From NCBI GenBank assembly GCA_903813345.2, contig CAIIXF020000005.1, positions 14,449,375 to 14,513,374 on the forward strand: DNA of 64,000 bases, given 5' to 3'. The first letter of the stretch is position 1. Each line of letters begins with the position of its first letter. The notes under the pieces were generated by a model. The model made no database searches, was not told where the DNA came from, and saw nothing but the letters and a program-made list of their open reading frames with translations. Origin of the DNA: Owenia fusiformis. Its lineage: Eukaryota; Annelida; Polychaeta; Sabellida; Oweniidae. The position numbers and the translations under genes are program-made. This document shows positions 21,880-34,565 of the stretch, in pieces.

Positions 21880-24800
21880 CTTGGAAAAATCCTCTCAGAT
21901 ACTTCCACAATTGAAAACTCCTAACAATTTTATTTCAAATCGGATAATTATCAGAATATATTGAAATTCTGAATTGTCATGAAGTCAGTTGTTATGACAA
22001 CTACGTAAACAAATCATGCAATGCACTGACTTCAAAGGGCTTCGGCAAATAATCATCACATAATCAGACACATCAGTTGTTCAATTTATATCCAAGTTTA
22101 TATGCATTGAATGGTCCATATAACTTTAATCTGGCTTTGATTCAGATATAAGTTAATTTGATTATATGTTCAGATGTACGCAGGTAACTCATATGTAATC
22201 CAGTACGATTTATCTCAGTTTGTCTATTTATTCACTTTTATTTGAGATTGTTTCGTTCGTCAGGTCAGTTACCTCATTGTCTGGTTTTAAATATGTAGAA
22301 ATGAAACGAAGTATCAATGTAGAACTCTTGCAAAATTAATCTATATTAAATGACTACAACGTTTCCTGGTCTCAACTCTTGTGAATTTGAAAAAAAATTA
22401 TGCTCATAACTTAAGTATGTAACTATAAACAAAGTTCAAAAGTTTCAGACATTCTTTGAGAGAAAAATATGTTTACTTAATTTTGCAAATCAGGACTATT
22501 TATTATGAGGTCACATTCAATATTATGTGTAAATATGAAATTGATATATAAAATCCAATAAAATGTATTTATTATTTTAATCCAGTTTTTTCGCACAATT
22601 TCCTTGACTTAGTTATATCCATACAATTTAAATCAAATCATGTTTTTTCTATAAATGAACTCAACTGTGAATAATTCATTCAATTTGGATTTAATCTAAT
22701 ATGTGTTTTCTGTGACTTTTGGTGACATGTTATTTAGAAGGATTATAACCTCAATCAAAAGTAAAGTCAAGTGCTTTTTAAAATGAGATCAGTTCTAAGA
22801 ATATTTGAGATTTAGCCATTTTTTAGAAATGCGAAATATTCTACAAGAGTTCCAAAATGATACACGCCAATTTGGTTACATCACTCATCTTTCCCAATCA
22901 CTCATGCGAAAAAAATTCCTTATCGCGTATTATCAGATTATCTGTCAAAAATTCCCTGTCGAATTTCATGATTTTTCAACAACCCCAAAAAACATCAGAA
23001 TCTGAATCTAGATTTCAGACATAGAGGACTGGTTCTTATTTTTAACAGTGAGATTACCAGATTATGGTTAACTTAATGGAATGTTAGTATTTGCATTAAT
23101 CTACCTGTATACACACACCTGTCTTCACTCGCTCTTATCCAAGCTTGTGCTTTATGCTACTCGCCTCTCGAGATTTGATACATTTCAGCATTGATTCCTG
23201 ATAAATGTATCAATTTTTTAATGTCTGGAGCTATTCAGGATTCAGCGTGAAGGTGGCCACAATGGAAATCCTTTTTCTTCTAGGTGCTGTATCATTCAAT
23301 AAGTGAGTTGTTTTTTGTCTTTTTTGTAATAAAAGAGTAAACAAACAGCAATTTGTATCAATTGTTTTTTAATGCGTTTGTGTATTCAGCATCGGTACAT
23401 ATGGGTGCCTAAATGGAGATCCTTTTGTATCTATTTTACACCACATCAGCTGTAGTTTGGCCATTTTTGACAGTTTAAGATTTTATCCAAGTTGTTTCCA
23501 ATTTTGAAATATCTCAGTTTGTTCAGCTTCCTTACTGAATTATGGCTCCTAAGTGTTTCCAACACAGAGATGAACTCAATCCTTTTTTAGTTCACATTTA
23601 AAACTCAACATCTAAATTGATTGACAGGTGAAAATGCATCACTTATCTGAAGTTTTTAAGTCCTAAAACATCCGTCAAAATTCTTTTCATTCAAATGTGT
23701 TTATTTATCTGTTTATGTCTTTATATTAATACAACTTAAGAGTACAATGTACAGAAGTGCAGTGTAGTATCCTATCCTATTATGCCAATTTAGTCAACAT
23801 TTTTTATAAATCCCATTGCACTTACTGACTTCCAACGAGTACCTGGATTCTATTACGTACATGTACGCATAGATTTATCATTTAAGTATATATATATCAA
23901 TATATTTCACCCCTTGTTATTATAACTTTGTCTAAAAACATATAAAATTGGTTTAACACCAAATAAATTACATTATACCATTTATTTATATGGAGTTACA
24001 CAGCTGGAATATTTAACAGCTAAACTTGAGATTTTAATCAAGTTACCAACTTAATATTTGTTTAACTTTTTTTATCCTAAAAGCACAACTGGATAATTGT
24101 TTCTCTGCTTAGCACAATTTTAGGTGTTTGTATAGTCCATCAGATAAATCCTGTTTTGTAAGTTCTTCAACTTTTAGATTCTTTTCACAAATGTTCCTCC
24201 ATAAATTTTCTTTCATTGAAGAAATTTCTCAAAAAGTGTTTAAAAGTACGGCAGATCCTAAATATGATAGTTTTATACTTTTAGCTTTTAAGTTACTTCT
24301 GGCCAAGCTTATGTACTTCTTGCTTTGATAATGTCTTACTTAAATCATACTTCTATTCAACTGAGACAAACGAATCATCTCATCAGTGCATAATTATCTG
24401 CCCAGACTGACCAGTTTACTCTCTATTAATTTGTTTCTGTATTTTGTCAGACTCCTATATCATTACAGTATCTCTGCTCTTAATTTCAAACTTGACAACT
24501 TATCTTCAACTTGCCAAAAATATGAGATTCACATTTTCCACTGAATCCAGCTGGTAATTTAAGGGATTTTTCTCTTAATAAGGCATTGATGCACAAATAA
24601 TTGATGGGATTTTTGGCACATATTGATTGGGGAGTCACTTATGAGAGGTGGGGGGTTTTAACAAGCTGCTGCTTGCTCGTAATGAAAAGTAAATGTTTTA
24701 GGACAATTAAACATATCATTCGACTTGACATTTGTCATGGCTTTTATTTATGAATTATACCAGTGGTATAAACTGAGGCGCTATTGTAAGATGATAAATA

Positions 24801-24900
24801 AAAAATCCTTTTTTCGGGTTTTGGGGTAGATTGGCCATGTGTGTAACACAGCACAAATAAATCAGATTTATTCATTTATTAAGTACCAAATGTTATGAGA
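21880..24900. other. Upstream of the 20.9-21.9 kb gene; no exon seen
   Basis: On the minus strand this is the 5' side of the exon and should hold its 5' UTR and perhaps its promoter. No convincing TATA box or further exon was found. An ATG frame at 22829-23005 (plus) is within chance size. The rest is AT-rich, low in repeats, with a TA-rich run near 23885-23900. Confidence 0.35.
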
Positions 24901-25059
24901 AGGAGACATTCTGTGCTATAATCTTATTTAACGAGCCTTTTGAACAAAGTAATGTCCATGATTTTCTCAAGCGTAAACCAATGGTCATGTTTTAAGGAAA
25001 CTACAAGACCATACTGATACTCACTACTGCATCTTATTTCTAACAAAAAACTGATTGAA

Positions 25060-25200
25060 AATGCATGGTAACGCATGGACGGACCTAAAATGTAAAGGAA
25101 AGGTCCCAAAAATTTGCATAAAATTTGGGCCCTTATTTTGAAATTTTGCCTCAAAATCTGCAAATGTAGGCTTTAAAATTGGGCCTAAAATAAAAAAAAC
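25060..25200. repeat. Partial repeat shared with 40.7 kb
   Basis: GCCTCAAAATCTGCAAATGT followed by TTTAAAATTGGGCCTAAAAT resembles, in scrambled and diverged form, the words around 40690-40760 (GATTTGAGGCATTCAAAATT and TTTGGACCC). The class is unknown. Confidence 0.3.
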
Positions 25201-25331
25201 AACAATGATCCGTAATGTCAGTTAGTTATCTAAATTGCCCACAAAATTTGGGTCAAACAGTTCTTGTTGGACCTCAATTTTCAGGGTCTACCAAATATTT
25301 TAGTATTCTTTTTAAATGAATCATCCTCCTT

Positions 25332-25345
25332 TCTCCTTAAGGAGA
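25332..25345. repeat. TCTCCTTAAGGAGA palindrome
   Basis: A perfect 14-bp palindrome that also occurs at 62372-62385. In both places it sits in a T-rich context (TTTGTCTCC or TTTCTCC). It may be the tip of a short hairpin element. Confidence 0.4.
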
Positions 25346-26596
25346 CAAATCTCTCCTACATAGACTCCTGCATGATTAAACTATTTTGGAGGATATTTTA
25401 ATGTTGCAAAATAATTTTATTTAATGATACACAAAGTGAGTCAAATAAAAGATACTTTTTTAAACAATAGAAAACGCTAATGATAAATAACAAATATGAT
25501 ATATTTTAAAATACAGGGGATGTTTTTACTAAGTTAACGCTTCCGTTTCTTTTGTATTGTTGACATCAGATAATACACCCAGATGTACTTGCACTCAAAT
25601 ATATATCCGCTATTCCTGTCTCTTTTCACTTTTTATAAAGAAAAAACTATTTAAAATAATATTTTGACAAGAGATTAGAGTATAAATACTAATAGATATC
25701 AATCCCAGTCAAATATTATGCACTTTATGAAAAGCAACACATTTTTACATGATCTTTTTTTAACCCGGCATGTTTTGTGGTTTAGACATAGAGAAATTAG
25801 AGTTCGGAACAAAAATTATTCATTTTGATTAAAAACAGAGCAACCAAAAATCATTGATAATTGAATTTGGGGAAATGGCGTGCTGTTATATGGTACCCAT
25901 TCTTAAGTTTTTAACATTGAGATGTAACCAAGATATAACTCTGATACTGAGTGACTACCAATCTTTATCTTAATTCATTAGGAAATGATGTCGCTTTGCG
26001 TGTATTTGGCTCCAGAGTTCTGAACAGACAGTTTTTGAATCGGTTTTAATCTGATTACAGTTTAGCTCCAGAGTGGCGATTATTAGATGTTTCAACAGGC
26101 CTTGCGTTTATGACGTGAAATAACATTTTTGTCTGGTTGGTTTTGGTCGCTATATGCCTAATTGTGTAATTAAGGATGAAGATTATATCTAATGTCAAAC
26201 TCTAATCCTACTGTTGAAACTCTTATTTCCCTTGATAGTTAAAAAAAATGATTAGGTAAATAAAGAAGAAAACATGTATTACAAGGAGTCTAATGTAATT
26301 TATTAAATTTCAATTTGTAAAATAATATCTTATGTCATATAACATATTTACTAAATACTCATAAAGATTAAAGAAATTTGAATGTTATCATATAAAATAG
26401 TATCATGATAAAAAGTTATGAACTCAAAAGTATGAATTCGAGTATTTCCTTTTATGGTTCATTGGAATTTTCTATTCTATTTATTTGTATCAGCAAGGTG
26501 TGGGGGAGCAAGAATCTTAGAGGGGCAGTTAAGTGTTCATAACTATGCGGAACTTTAGGGAGCAAGGAGCTTTGTTTTCTATTTGCTCCTATTATC

Positions 26597-26692
26597 TATA
26601 ATCTTGCTTCAAGACCCTTGACCCCCACCCCCCATCTACTGTTGTTGAAGATGATAAGGGGGGGGGGGTCTAGGGCCTTGAAGCAAGACTAT
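26597..26692. mobile_element. Hairpin MITE family G (ATCTTGCTTCAAG ends)
   Basis: The left arm ATAATCTTGCTTCAAGACCC followed by a C-rich tract is mirrored by a G10 run and GGCCTTGAAGCAAGACTATA. Arms of about 40 bp surround a short loop (TTGTTGAAGATGAT). The same TAGTCTTGCTTCAA word begins the C-rich half of each unit in the 32.6-33.1 kb array. Confidence 0.7.
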
Positions 26693-27696
26693 ATTTTCTT
26701 GAAAAATTACAATTTACACCTCACAAAACAGCTCTCTCTGATGGCCAAAAAGTCAGCCACATTTGAACATGACATTCTACATGTAATACCTGAGATATGA
26801 GGTCTATCAATTACAAAATAAAACAATCGCCAGATATCTGAACATCTGAGATCAAAGTAACTAAAACAAAAGAGCCTATCTATCTCTTAAAAAGCTACAT
26901 TACCGAGATAAAACTTGACATTTTTCTTTGCTTTTTGGATTTACCTGCCAAACAAATGCTGACAAATTGCCACCTTTAATTAAAAGCCAAAAGGGTAATT
27001 AGGGCTTTATTGACAAAGCTTATCATATTTTCCCTTCTTTATTTACCCGACATGACCCTATGGGATAAAGAAAATCTATTGTATTTTGCTTAAACAAACT
27101 TAGTAGTTGATAATTATATATACTTGTCAACCATCTTCCTTTCATCAACTTGCTATATATATAATTGTGATTTACGATAATTTAATATTTTAAACATAGA
27201 GTTAGCATCCAAAAATTGAGTCAAATTATCCAGCATAGACATACGTACATATTTATTCAAAAGATAACCTACATTTTAGGCATATTTGGATTAGAAAATA
27301 TATTTGCAGAAATAAAAAATGATATTGGCAAATACATAAAATACCCTTGAGAGAGATTTCTCCCTAGTCTAGTTCATATGATCTCTTATAAATTACAATA
27401 AAACTCCCAATTATTTCATTCCTATAAAATTAAGACTATCAATTACACAAATGTTTACTTAATTCATTGCTAATTCTGCTCTACTATTTTCTACTCTATT
27501 TTGCCTTTGAAAACATCATGGCATTTTTCTCATGAAATACTTTACAGGTTTAACTGTCATAAATAATGATCCCAATTTTTTAGATAACTTTACATATCCT
27601 TACCTGTTTAATTATGTTGGGTCAGGATAAAATTGTCACCAAATCAATGATTGATTGATCAAGATTCAAGGATCACAATTCACATGATAAAGGTCA

Positions 27697-27770
27697 CAAT
27701 TGGCAGGTTCAAGGTCACAATTCACAGGTTCAAGGTCATCAACAAACATCATAAGCAGATTCGAGGTCAT
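27697..27770 (+). repeat. 21-bp repeat carrying TCAAGGTCA sites
   Basis: The word CAGGTTCAAGGTCA is repeated with a 21-bp step, so TCAAGGTCA occurs at 27709-27717 and 27730-27738, and a variant TCGAGGTCA at 27761-27769. Another AGGTCA lies at about 27690. TCAAGGTCA is the extended half-site bound by ERR/SF-1-type nuclear receptors. Function is not shown, and AGGTCA-rich minor repeats (see 36650-36690) are common in such genomes. Confidence 0.5.
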
Positions 27771-27899
27771 CAAGTAGAATATGAAAATATAAGACATAAA
27801 ACATTGTTATTACATACTTTAGCCAGATTTAAGGAATATTTTTTTCAATTTGTGAGAGGTCACACCCATCTTTTAGTTCCTTTCTAGATGGCTATATTA

Positions 27900-29400
27900 C
27901 AGACAGAAATGATGAGTATCAGAAAATATTATTTTCCTCTGTCTTGTAGGCCTAAGGAGACTATAAACTTTGGAAATTAGCATCTGAAACACAAAATTAC
28001 ATTATCAAACTAGCTAAATGAAGAATAAAATGAAAAGAGGAAACTTAGAAGGAAATATTATATACAACTTTTATTGACATCTTCAACTAACAGGCATTAG
28101 GTACACACTCTATATTATTAAGAAATGCATAAAATTTAGATACTTAATTCAAATTTTAAAGAGCAATGGCACAAAAGAAGCAAGAGTCATACACTTTAAC
28201 CCCAGAGGAATACAAGATGGGGCAATCAACATGTATGAATCAGAACCATAGGAGAATTGGGTGTTAATTGAGTAGTAATTAAATGCAATAAATAAGGGTC
28301 TGGGATAATTGGATCAAAGATACAAAAGTAAACTTTCTGCATAGAGGGGAACTACTTGATATACCAATAAATCTATAAATGTAAGGGACCGTCTCATTCT
28401 GTGAAGTCAACATTTGCTTGGAATAATTCTTTAGCATTTTTCTTTTTCTTTTAATTAGTATATTCTCCTGATGATAATTTGTTGATTTCTAATTATATAC
28501 TTACTACATCTGTATGTGTATATTTACTTTTATGATTATGTAAAAATTCAGGAAAATGGTTCAATATGACATTGGGCTAATTTCTACAATAAGCCAATAT
28601 AAATAGAGGTTTCTATAATCTTGAAATGACCCCTTATTAAAAGTCAATACCTACAGCTCTTCAAGGAACCTGTAAATACTCAATATCAATACAGGTAAAC
28701 AGAACAACAAAACAGACTTAGTGTCCAAACTAGACAAGCAATCAAATATTAACTAAAACAACAGCACTTATGTAATCTGATCTGAGGAGGGTAATTTATA
28801 TCTAAATACAATATAAACTGTTAATATTCAAATTCAATGACCATACAGTTTCAAAGCTGGAATGACAAGAATTTCTTAATGAAAGCTAGTCATTTGCATC
28901 TGGTAGAATCACATCAAAATTCATTGAAATATTATACCATAATTCATATATGGTTTATAATGTTATGTAAAATATTAATCATTCAACTGGTAAACAGTTA
29001 TAACTGACATTCAAATTATCTTGAATGTATAAATCATGTATTCAATATATTAATGTAATATCCATATTTTCTGCTTTGGTGTATATGCATGTGAGAATAT
29101 TAAGAAATTTCATCATTTTCATAATATATATATACGTTTATAATTTTTTAAATGTTTCCCATTGTGTTTCTATATTAGTAAATAAAATAGGAGTCATAAT
29201 TTTCACAGTTCAGGGCATATTTGAAAACATTTCCCTAAAGCAGGGATGAAACTGTTAATATGACTATAAGGTTACCAATTAAAAAAATAATTGAAAAATA
29301 ATTATTATTTAATTGCAAATACCTGTGCCTCTTCAAAAGATCCTTGCATTTTGAGACAAAACATATCCAAGTAAATATATCCAAACAATAAATCCGAATA
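27900..29400. other. AT-rich DNA, nothing assigned
   Basis: No gene, hairpin or recognised repeat copy could be supported. Frames here are short and of low complexity. A stretch near 29280-29320 is almost pure A/T. Confidence 0.4.
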
Positions 29401-29412
29401 ATATCCTAATTA

Positions 29413-29607
29413 ATGAAGATGTATAATCCAACGGCTTTTCCTAGTTACTGTTTATGCATTGAAAACTTCCAAAGCGAGCAAATCAAGGTTCAAAAAGTTG
29501 TTATTTCAAATGAGAGTCACATTTTTCAGAGATTATTTGATCCAATTCCTGAAACAGTGCAAGAAAGAGAATATAGAATCAATTACTCGCCTAAGACCAT
29601 ATGTTGA
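29413..29607 (+). other. ATG-to-stop ORF, 64 codons, doubtful
   Basis: A complete frame with ATG and TGA, mixed composition and an acidic second half (PIPETVQEREYRINYS). GC content and codon variety are higher than in the flanks. No domain was recognised. It could be a small exon, a conserved non-coding element, or chance. Confidence 0.2.
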
Positions 29608-30189
29608 TCCATAAATAAATGACAATACAATTGCCATGGCAACAAAACCCATAAAATTACTTTTGCACGAAAATACCTCGCCATTAAAACATTCCCAGAA
29701 TGCAACCTGGTGTTTTATTGCGAAAAGACAACGAATGCATCATCGATAGTACATTCCCGGATTACATCCTTATTTCATCCCGAGTTCCACAGCGGGAACC
29801 ATAAAATAAACAACATAAAAGAACCCTACATTATTTTTTGCTTTTATTTTCAGTTGTGCATTGTTAACCTGCCTGTTAACGGCTATTATTTCATGTTTAT
29901 GGCCAGGTATAATCGCTGTGATAGCTAACATGTGAATAAATTGCAGCGTGACTCGTAAATATATCACTTTTATAGGTTCTGTACTGGATTAATGTGCATG
30001 CTTTATGTGTGACATGGATTTAGCATTATAAATAGGAAGAACTTGGAAAAAGAATCTATTTTTCACCTCGTCATAATGTGAGCTTACATGGACGTTAAAG
30101 AATTGGTCAATGCTTACAAACAATCACAAAACTAATTTGAACTTGATAGATTTTTAGAGATGGTTCTTAATATACTTAATAGTATATCA

Positions 30190-30692
30190 AAATCTCAATC
30201 AAATATGTAATCTAATGATGTATGTAAATGAATTTTTATATGATATCACATTTTCAGTAGTAAAACTTGTGTATAGTGAACCTTTTTGACAAGGAAAAAC
30301 ATTCAGAGTTGGTAGGTGTTCACTACAGAGAGGGGGTAATTCATACAGAAGAAATACAGAATGTGCGGAAGGAAGGGTGGCTACTAGAGACAGGTGTTCA
30401 CATCAAATTAAATATGTAATCTATAAACTAAGTATATCTATGTAAATGTATTTTTATATGATATCATATATTCTACAGTAAAACCTGTCTATATTGAACC
30501 TTTTTTGCACAGAAAAAGCATTCAGTATTGCTAGGTGTTCACTACAGGGGGGGGGTAATTCAAACGGAAGTCAGTAGAGTATGTGCGGAGAGAAGGGAGG
30601 CCAGTAGAGTATGTGCGGAGAGAAGGGTGGCCACTAGAGACAGGTGTTCACTAGAGCTAGAGAGAAGTGTTCACTAAGACAGGTTTTACTGT
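30190..30692. repeat. Duplicated segment with two MITE family B copies
   Basis: A block running from AAATATGTAATCTA through TTTTTATATGATATCA and a family B element is present twice, at about 30200-30400 and 30415-30692. The second copy begins its element with ACAGTAAAACCTGTCTATAT (30475) and ends AAGACAGGTTTTACTGT (30692). It also contains a further internal duplication of AGTAGAGTATGTGCGGAGAG. The first element copy lacks a clean terminus. Confidence 0.7.
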
Positions 30693-30999
30693 TCTTTCAT
30701 TTTATCCAATCATTGTTCATATGTATAACCTGCTATAAATATATACATGGCCTTTTTATTGTTTTTATAAAAAATTACACGAACCATCAATGCTTTATGT
30801 ATCATATATATAATGGTTTTATACACCCGTAAATCTCCGGAATGACTTTGGATTAACATAATGAGTTTTACAACAGCATACAAATGGGCGATAATGAATG
30901 CATCTCGTTATAATCTGTTTTTGTAAAATAGAATAAAACAAAAGTACATGTATTAGATAGATTTTTTTACTCTAACTGGTTTTGCGAATGATTTATATC

Positions 31000-32560
31000 G
31001 AAAGTATATTACAAAATTGAAATAAATGATAAATAGTAAAAACGATGAATCAAGGCAAATGTGACTCAGGCTTGACAGGTTTCAAAGTAGTACAAAAATT
31101 ACTTTAATTTGAATGAATACTGTTATGTTACCCTTCCTTCTCCCTTAATTTACATACTAAGTGAAAAGCATAGCGATGCAGTAATCTAAATGTTCTGAGT
31201 AAGGTAGACTTTCCAAAATGTCAATACACAGACTGAATATAGCATTTCATGGTTTTATGGCCACAGCAGATAAAATGCAAGAACTAAATTCTCAAAGTCT
31301 ACATATTCTGACATGCACATGATGGATCTATAAAACTTTGAAACCAAAATAAAGTTTAGGGAAACCACTTTTCAGCACTTTTGAGACCCCTGGCTCCCTT
31401 GATTGAACAACAAAACAAAACACTCTCCTTGATTGAACGAATTAAACAAAATACAATTTCAACATGTCATTTGCACTCAGGTAAGAATGGCTAATCTGAT
31501 GTTTTCATAATTCTAACACCTTAAATCATGTTTAGACAGAAACTCAATAATTAAAATTGTCAGAAAATATACTTTCAGAGAACATTCATCATGAATTATT
31601 TATTCAAATCGCTTCTTCGTTAGGAGTGGTAAATATTATCACAATATGGGAACGTCATAAAACTGCCGATGCGTGCTTCTTTACGACCATTTTAGAGGCT
31701 AACTGTAAAAATTGCAATTATTGTAAAAGCAAAAAAGGGATAGAAATGGAATTTTCTCTTTGTTATGACGATTAATGAAAGCAATAATTCATCATAGTTT
31801 TTCAGTATTCTTCGCTTGTGTAATAGTTTTATCGTTCTTTTACGATTCTTTGTTGTTGTTTTGGCATGGCCTGTTTAGCTTTCAAATTATAAACTTGAAA
31901 AGTATAATACCAATCAATTTAACATGATATATTATATATTTAATTATGTTATTTGAACCATAGAAATAAATCATTGCTAAAAGCTAATGCAAAAAAAAGT
32001 AAACCCCAGTAGAACATTAAATTCAATAATGTATATTTTATCTTTACCTTTTATATTATATGTTTCTAATAATCCTTTGATATTTTTGAGTCGTTTTACC
32101 TTTAATCAAACTAATGAACATACCATGATATGTTAGACTCCATTCTCATTTTCTATTCTATGCTTTCCTATCATACCAAATATTATAATCTTTACCCTTA
32201 GTATTTTAAAGAAATTTCAAAATAAAAAAGAAGGTGTGTAGCCATGCATTCAGAGAAACATGTACATGACTTACAAATATAAAATATCTCAATATAATCT
32301 TGAACATATACATGTAATAATAGGCCACAATGGTTTGTATTCAAAATAAAGTATTTTCCATCCATATCGCCAAACACTTCAATGAACTGTATACTTTAAT
32401 CAATACAATCTTTTCCAAAAAATCTTGGTCCAATGTTTGTTACATATTATATAAATTGAAAAGGATATTTTAAAAGTCTCTTCCATTCTGAACTTCTTCT
32501 TTTAAATGTTATCGATTTCATCTGAAATACAATCCTTGATTGGACAATCATATATGAAAT
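31000..32560. other. AT-rich DNA with one coding-like patch
   Basis: Mostly unassigned. At 31557-31775 (plus) a frame of about 72 codons without an ATG start has a balanced composition and a CKNCNYC stretch. Its DNA is richer in CG dinucleotides than the flanks. It has no clear acceptor or donor and no recognised domain, so it is not called as an exon. Confidence 0.25.
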
Positions 32561-32648
32561 ACAACTGAACAAAATGTTCAGATAAGAGAGGTTTTCAGAT
32601 ATACGATATACTCACTTTGTACATGGTGGGGAGAATGGCACATTTATA

Positions 32649-33081
32649 GCTAGACAAGTATCACAATAGTCTTGCCTCAACCCCCCTTTATCTACTTCAC
32701 CAACACATAACATTGTGGAAGATAGGCAGTAGGGGGACTCATAAGGGGTTGTAGCTAGACTAGTGTCACATTAGTCTTGCTTCAACCCCTCCCCAATCTT
32801 AACTACTTCACCAACACATTACATTGTGGGAAGTAGGTGGCTCACATGGGTTGTAGCTAGACTAGTGTCACATTAGTCTTGCTTCAACCCCTCCCCACCC
32901 TTTAACTACTTCACCAACACATTACATTGTGGGAAGTAGGTGGCTCGCATGGGTTGTAGCTAGACTAGTGTCACATTAGTCTTGCTTCAACCCCTCCCCA
33001 CCCTTTAACTACTTCACCAACACATTACATTGTGGGAAGTAGGTGGCTCGCATGGGTTGTAGCTAGACTAGTGTCACATCA
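32649..33081. repeat. 103-bp tandem array, four units plus a remnant
   Basis: Units start at 32649, 32754, 32856 and 32959, with a remnant at 33062 (steps 105, 102, 103, 103). Each runs GCTAGACTAGTGTCACATTA, GTCTTGCTTCAACCCC, CTACTTCACCAACACATTAC, GTGGGAAGTAGGTGGC, then GGGTTGTA. Units 3 and 4 are nearly identical and the first is most diverged. Each unit holds a C-rich half and a G-rich half, as in the hairpin elements at 26.6 and 33.7 kb, so the array probably grew from such an element. Confidence 0.85.
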
Positions 33082-33238
33082 GACCTGTCACTTAAATTGT
33101 TTTACTCTAGAATTAGTGTCATATAAAGATAATCTAAAACCTCTTAATCTCAACCTGATCTTACGTTAAAAGCTTGTATAAAATACTAAATGTCAATATC
33201 TATTATTTAACACATTTATGGAATAAAAGAAATTGCAG

Positions 33239-33398
33239 CGTGAAGAATGGATCAAGTGTCTCAAATGTATTTATATTGTCATGTGTGGGCATTGTGGGAT
33301 CCACAGCCTTTACTATCCATTGGAATACACAGATCGCACAAGCGTCGGGCAAAGAGGGCTTTGACAAAGCAAAGAGAGGATCTGATGAATTAGAATGA
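33239..33398 (+). CDS. Possible terminal exon, membrane-like
   Basis: After AATTGCAG (a possible acceptor), one frame stays open for about 53 codons to TGA at 33396. It reads a hydrophobic segment (SNVFILSCVGIVGSTAFTI) followed by a charged tail (SGKEGFDKAKRGSDELE). Base composition is richer in GC than its flanks. An AATAAA occurs at 33613 but inside a repeat. A second frame is also open for about 42 codons, which weakens the call. The pyrimidine tract before the acceptor is poor. No family was recognised. Confidence 0.25.
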
Positions 33399-33483
33399 CA
33401 TGTGGGCTTAAAACCAGTTGGGCTGTTACAAGTGTAATATTACAGGAAGTTTTGAAAATTATTTGCATTTTGAAAAATCACAA

Positions 33484-33610
33484 TACAGTAAAACCTGTTA
33501 ATATTGAACATCCATTTGCAAAGAAAAAACATTCAGTGTTGGTAGGTGTTCATGTAACAGAGACAGTTGTTCACTATGAAGAGGTGTTCACTAAGACAGT
33601 TTTTACTGTA
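33484..33610. mobile_element. MITE family B, best-bounded copy, TA-flanked
   Basis: The element reads TA-CAGTAAAACCTGTTAATA at the left and CACTAAGACAGTTTTTACTG-TA at the right, so both ends abut TA. TA target duplications are typical of Tc1/mariner-type elements. The interior is a set of GGTGTTCA words. At about 125 bp it has no coding capacity and depends on a transposase elsewhere. Confidence 0.7.
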
Positions 33611-33725
33611 TTAATAAAGAGCCTTAGCTATGCATTTCTATATTTTCACTGGGTTTCAAGTATACTTATTGTACCATATCCCAAGTAAGCCCAATTCCTC
33701 TCCCACAATCCAAAGAGAATGTGGG

Positions 33726-33836
33726 GTCTAGCTACAAGCCCCCATGACCCCCTTCCTCCCTCGAATTGACCACACACATTCTCACGTAGGTTGTAGTAGT
33801 TAGGGGTGGGGGGGTCACAAGGGCTTGTAGCTAGAC
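33726..33836. mobile_element. Hairpin MITE related to the 103-bp array
   Basis: Ends GTCTAGCTACAAGCCCCCAT and AAGGGCTTGTAGCTAGAC form a clean inverted repeat with C-rich and G-rich inner arms. The GTAGCTAGAC word is exactly the junction seen between units of the 32.6-33.1 kb array. Confidence 0.75.
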
Positions 33837-34396
33837 TAGGAGAAGAGCACAACTAAACTTTCCAATGCTATATCTTATGCCCATATTTTTACATATTTTG
33901 TCTATATTAATGAGTCAATTCTTAGAGTAAAGTCACAATATGATCACTTAAATTCAAATATACTTCACATAAAATTGAATCATTAATTTTAATGTTCGGA
34001 TTCAGCTCCTATCAATTAATAAAGTGACATTTGATTCAATTCAATCAAAATGTTAAAATTCTTAATTACAAGTGTCACAATTTATCAAAATATGACGTTA
34101 ACAGTGAAAATGTAACTTTCGGCCACCATGGGTCATTTCCCAACAATGGGACAACAGGAAAATGGGTGGTCGCTTAGAAGAGAAATCGTGTCATAAATAC
34201 ACCGGAATGATTTCAAACTAATTCAAAATTCAATTAATGTAACTATTAATTAGTCCTATTGAGCATTTTATGATGAAATCTGATCATATTTATGTGATTC
34301 TTTTCAAGATTTCTGACAGTTTCAATTTCAAGTTTAAATAGAGGTTGGACCCTGGAAGATGAATGTTGTTCTATTCCCAGACAAATGTCACAGTGA

Positions 34397-34565
34397 CCAT
34401 GTTTTAAAATACAAAATTCTGAGAAAATGAGAGAAATTTGCAAGGAATAAAGTAAACAGGCATGTAGTTAATACTCTAAATTGTATAGAAATGCAATAAT
34501 ACCAGAGACTTCATTCAAATTTTAGAGAGAAATGGAGAGAAATATGCATGATCAGACGTATATTT
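34397..34565 (+). repeat. R1 repeat, copy 4
   Basis: GACCATGTTTTAAAATACAA, then TTGCAAGGAATAAAGTAAAC, AGGCATGTAGTTAATACTCT, ATTGTATAGAAATGCAA, TTCATTCAAATTTTAGAGAG and GCATGATCAGACG. This is one of the best-preserved copies. Confidence 0.75.
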
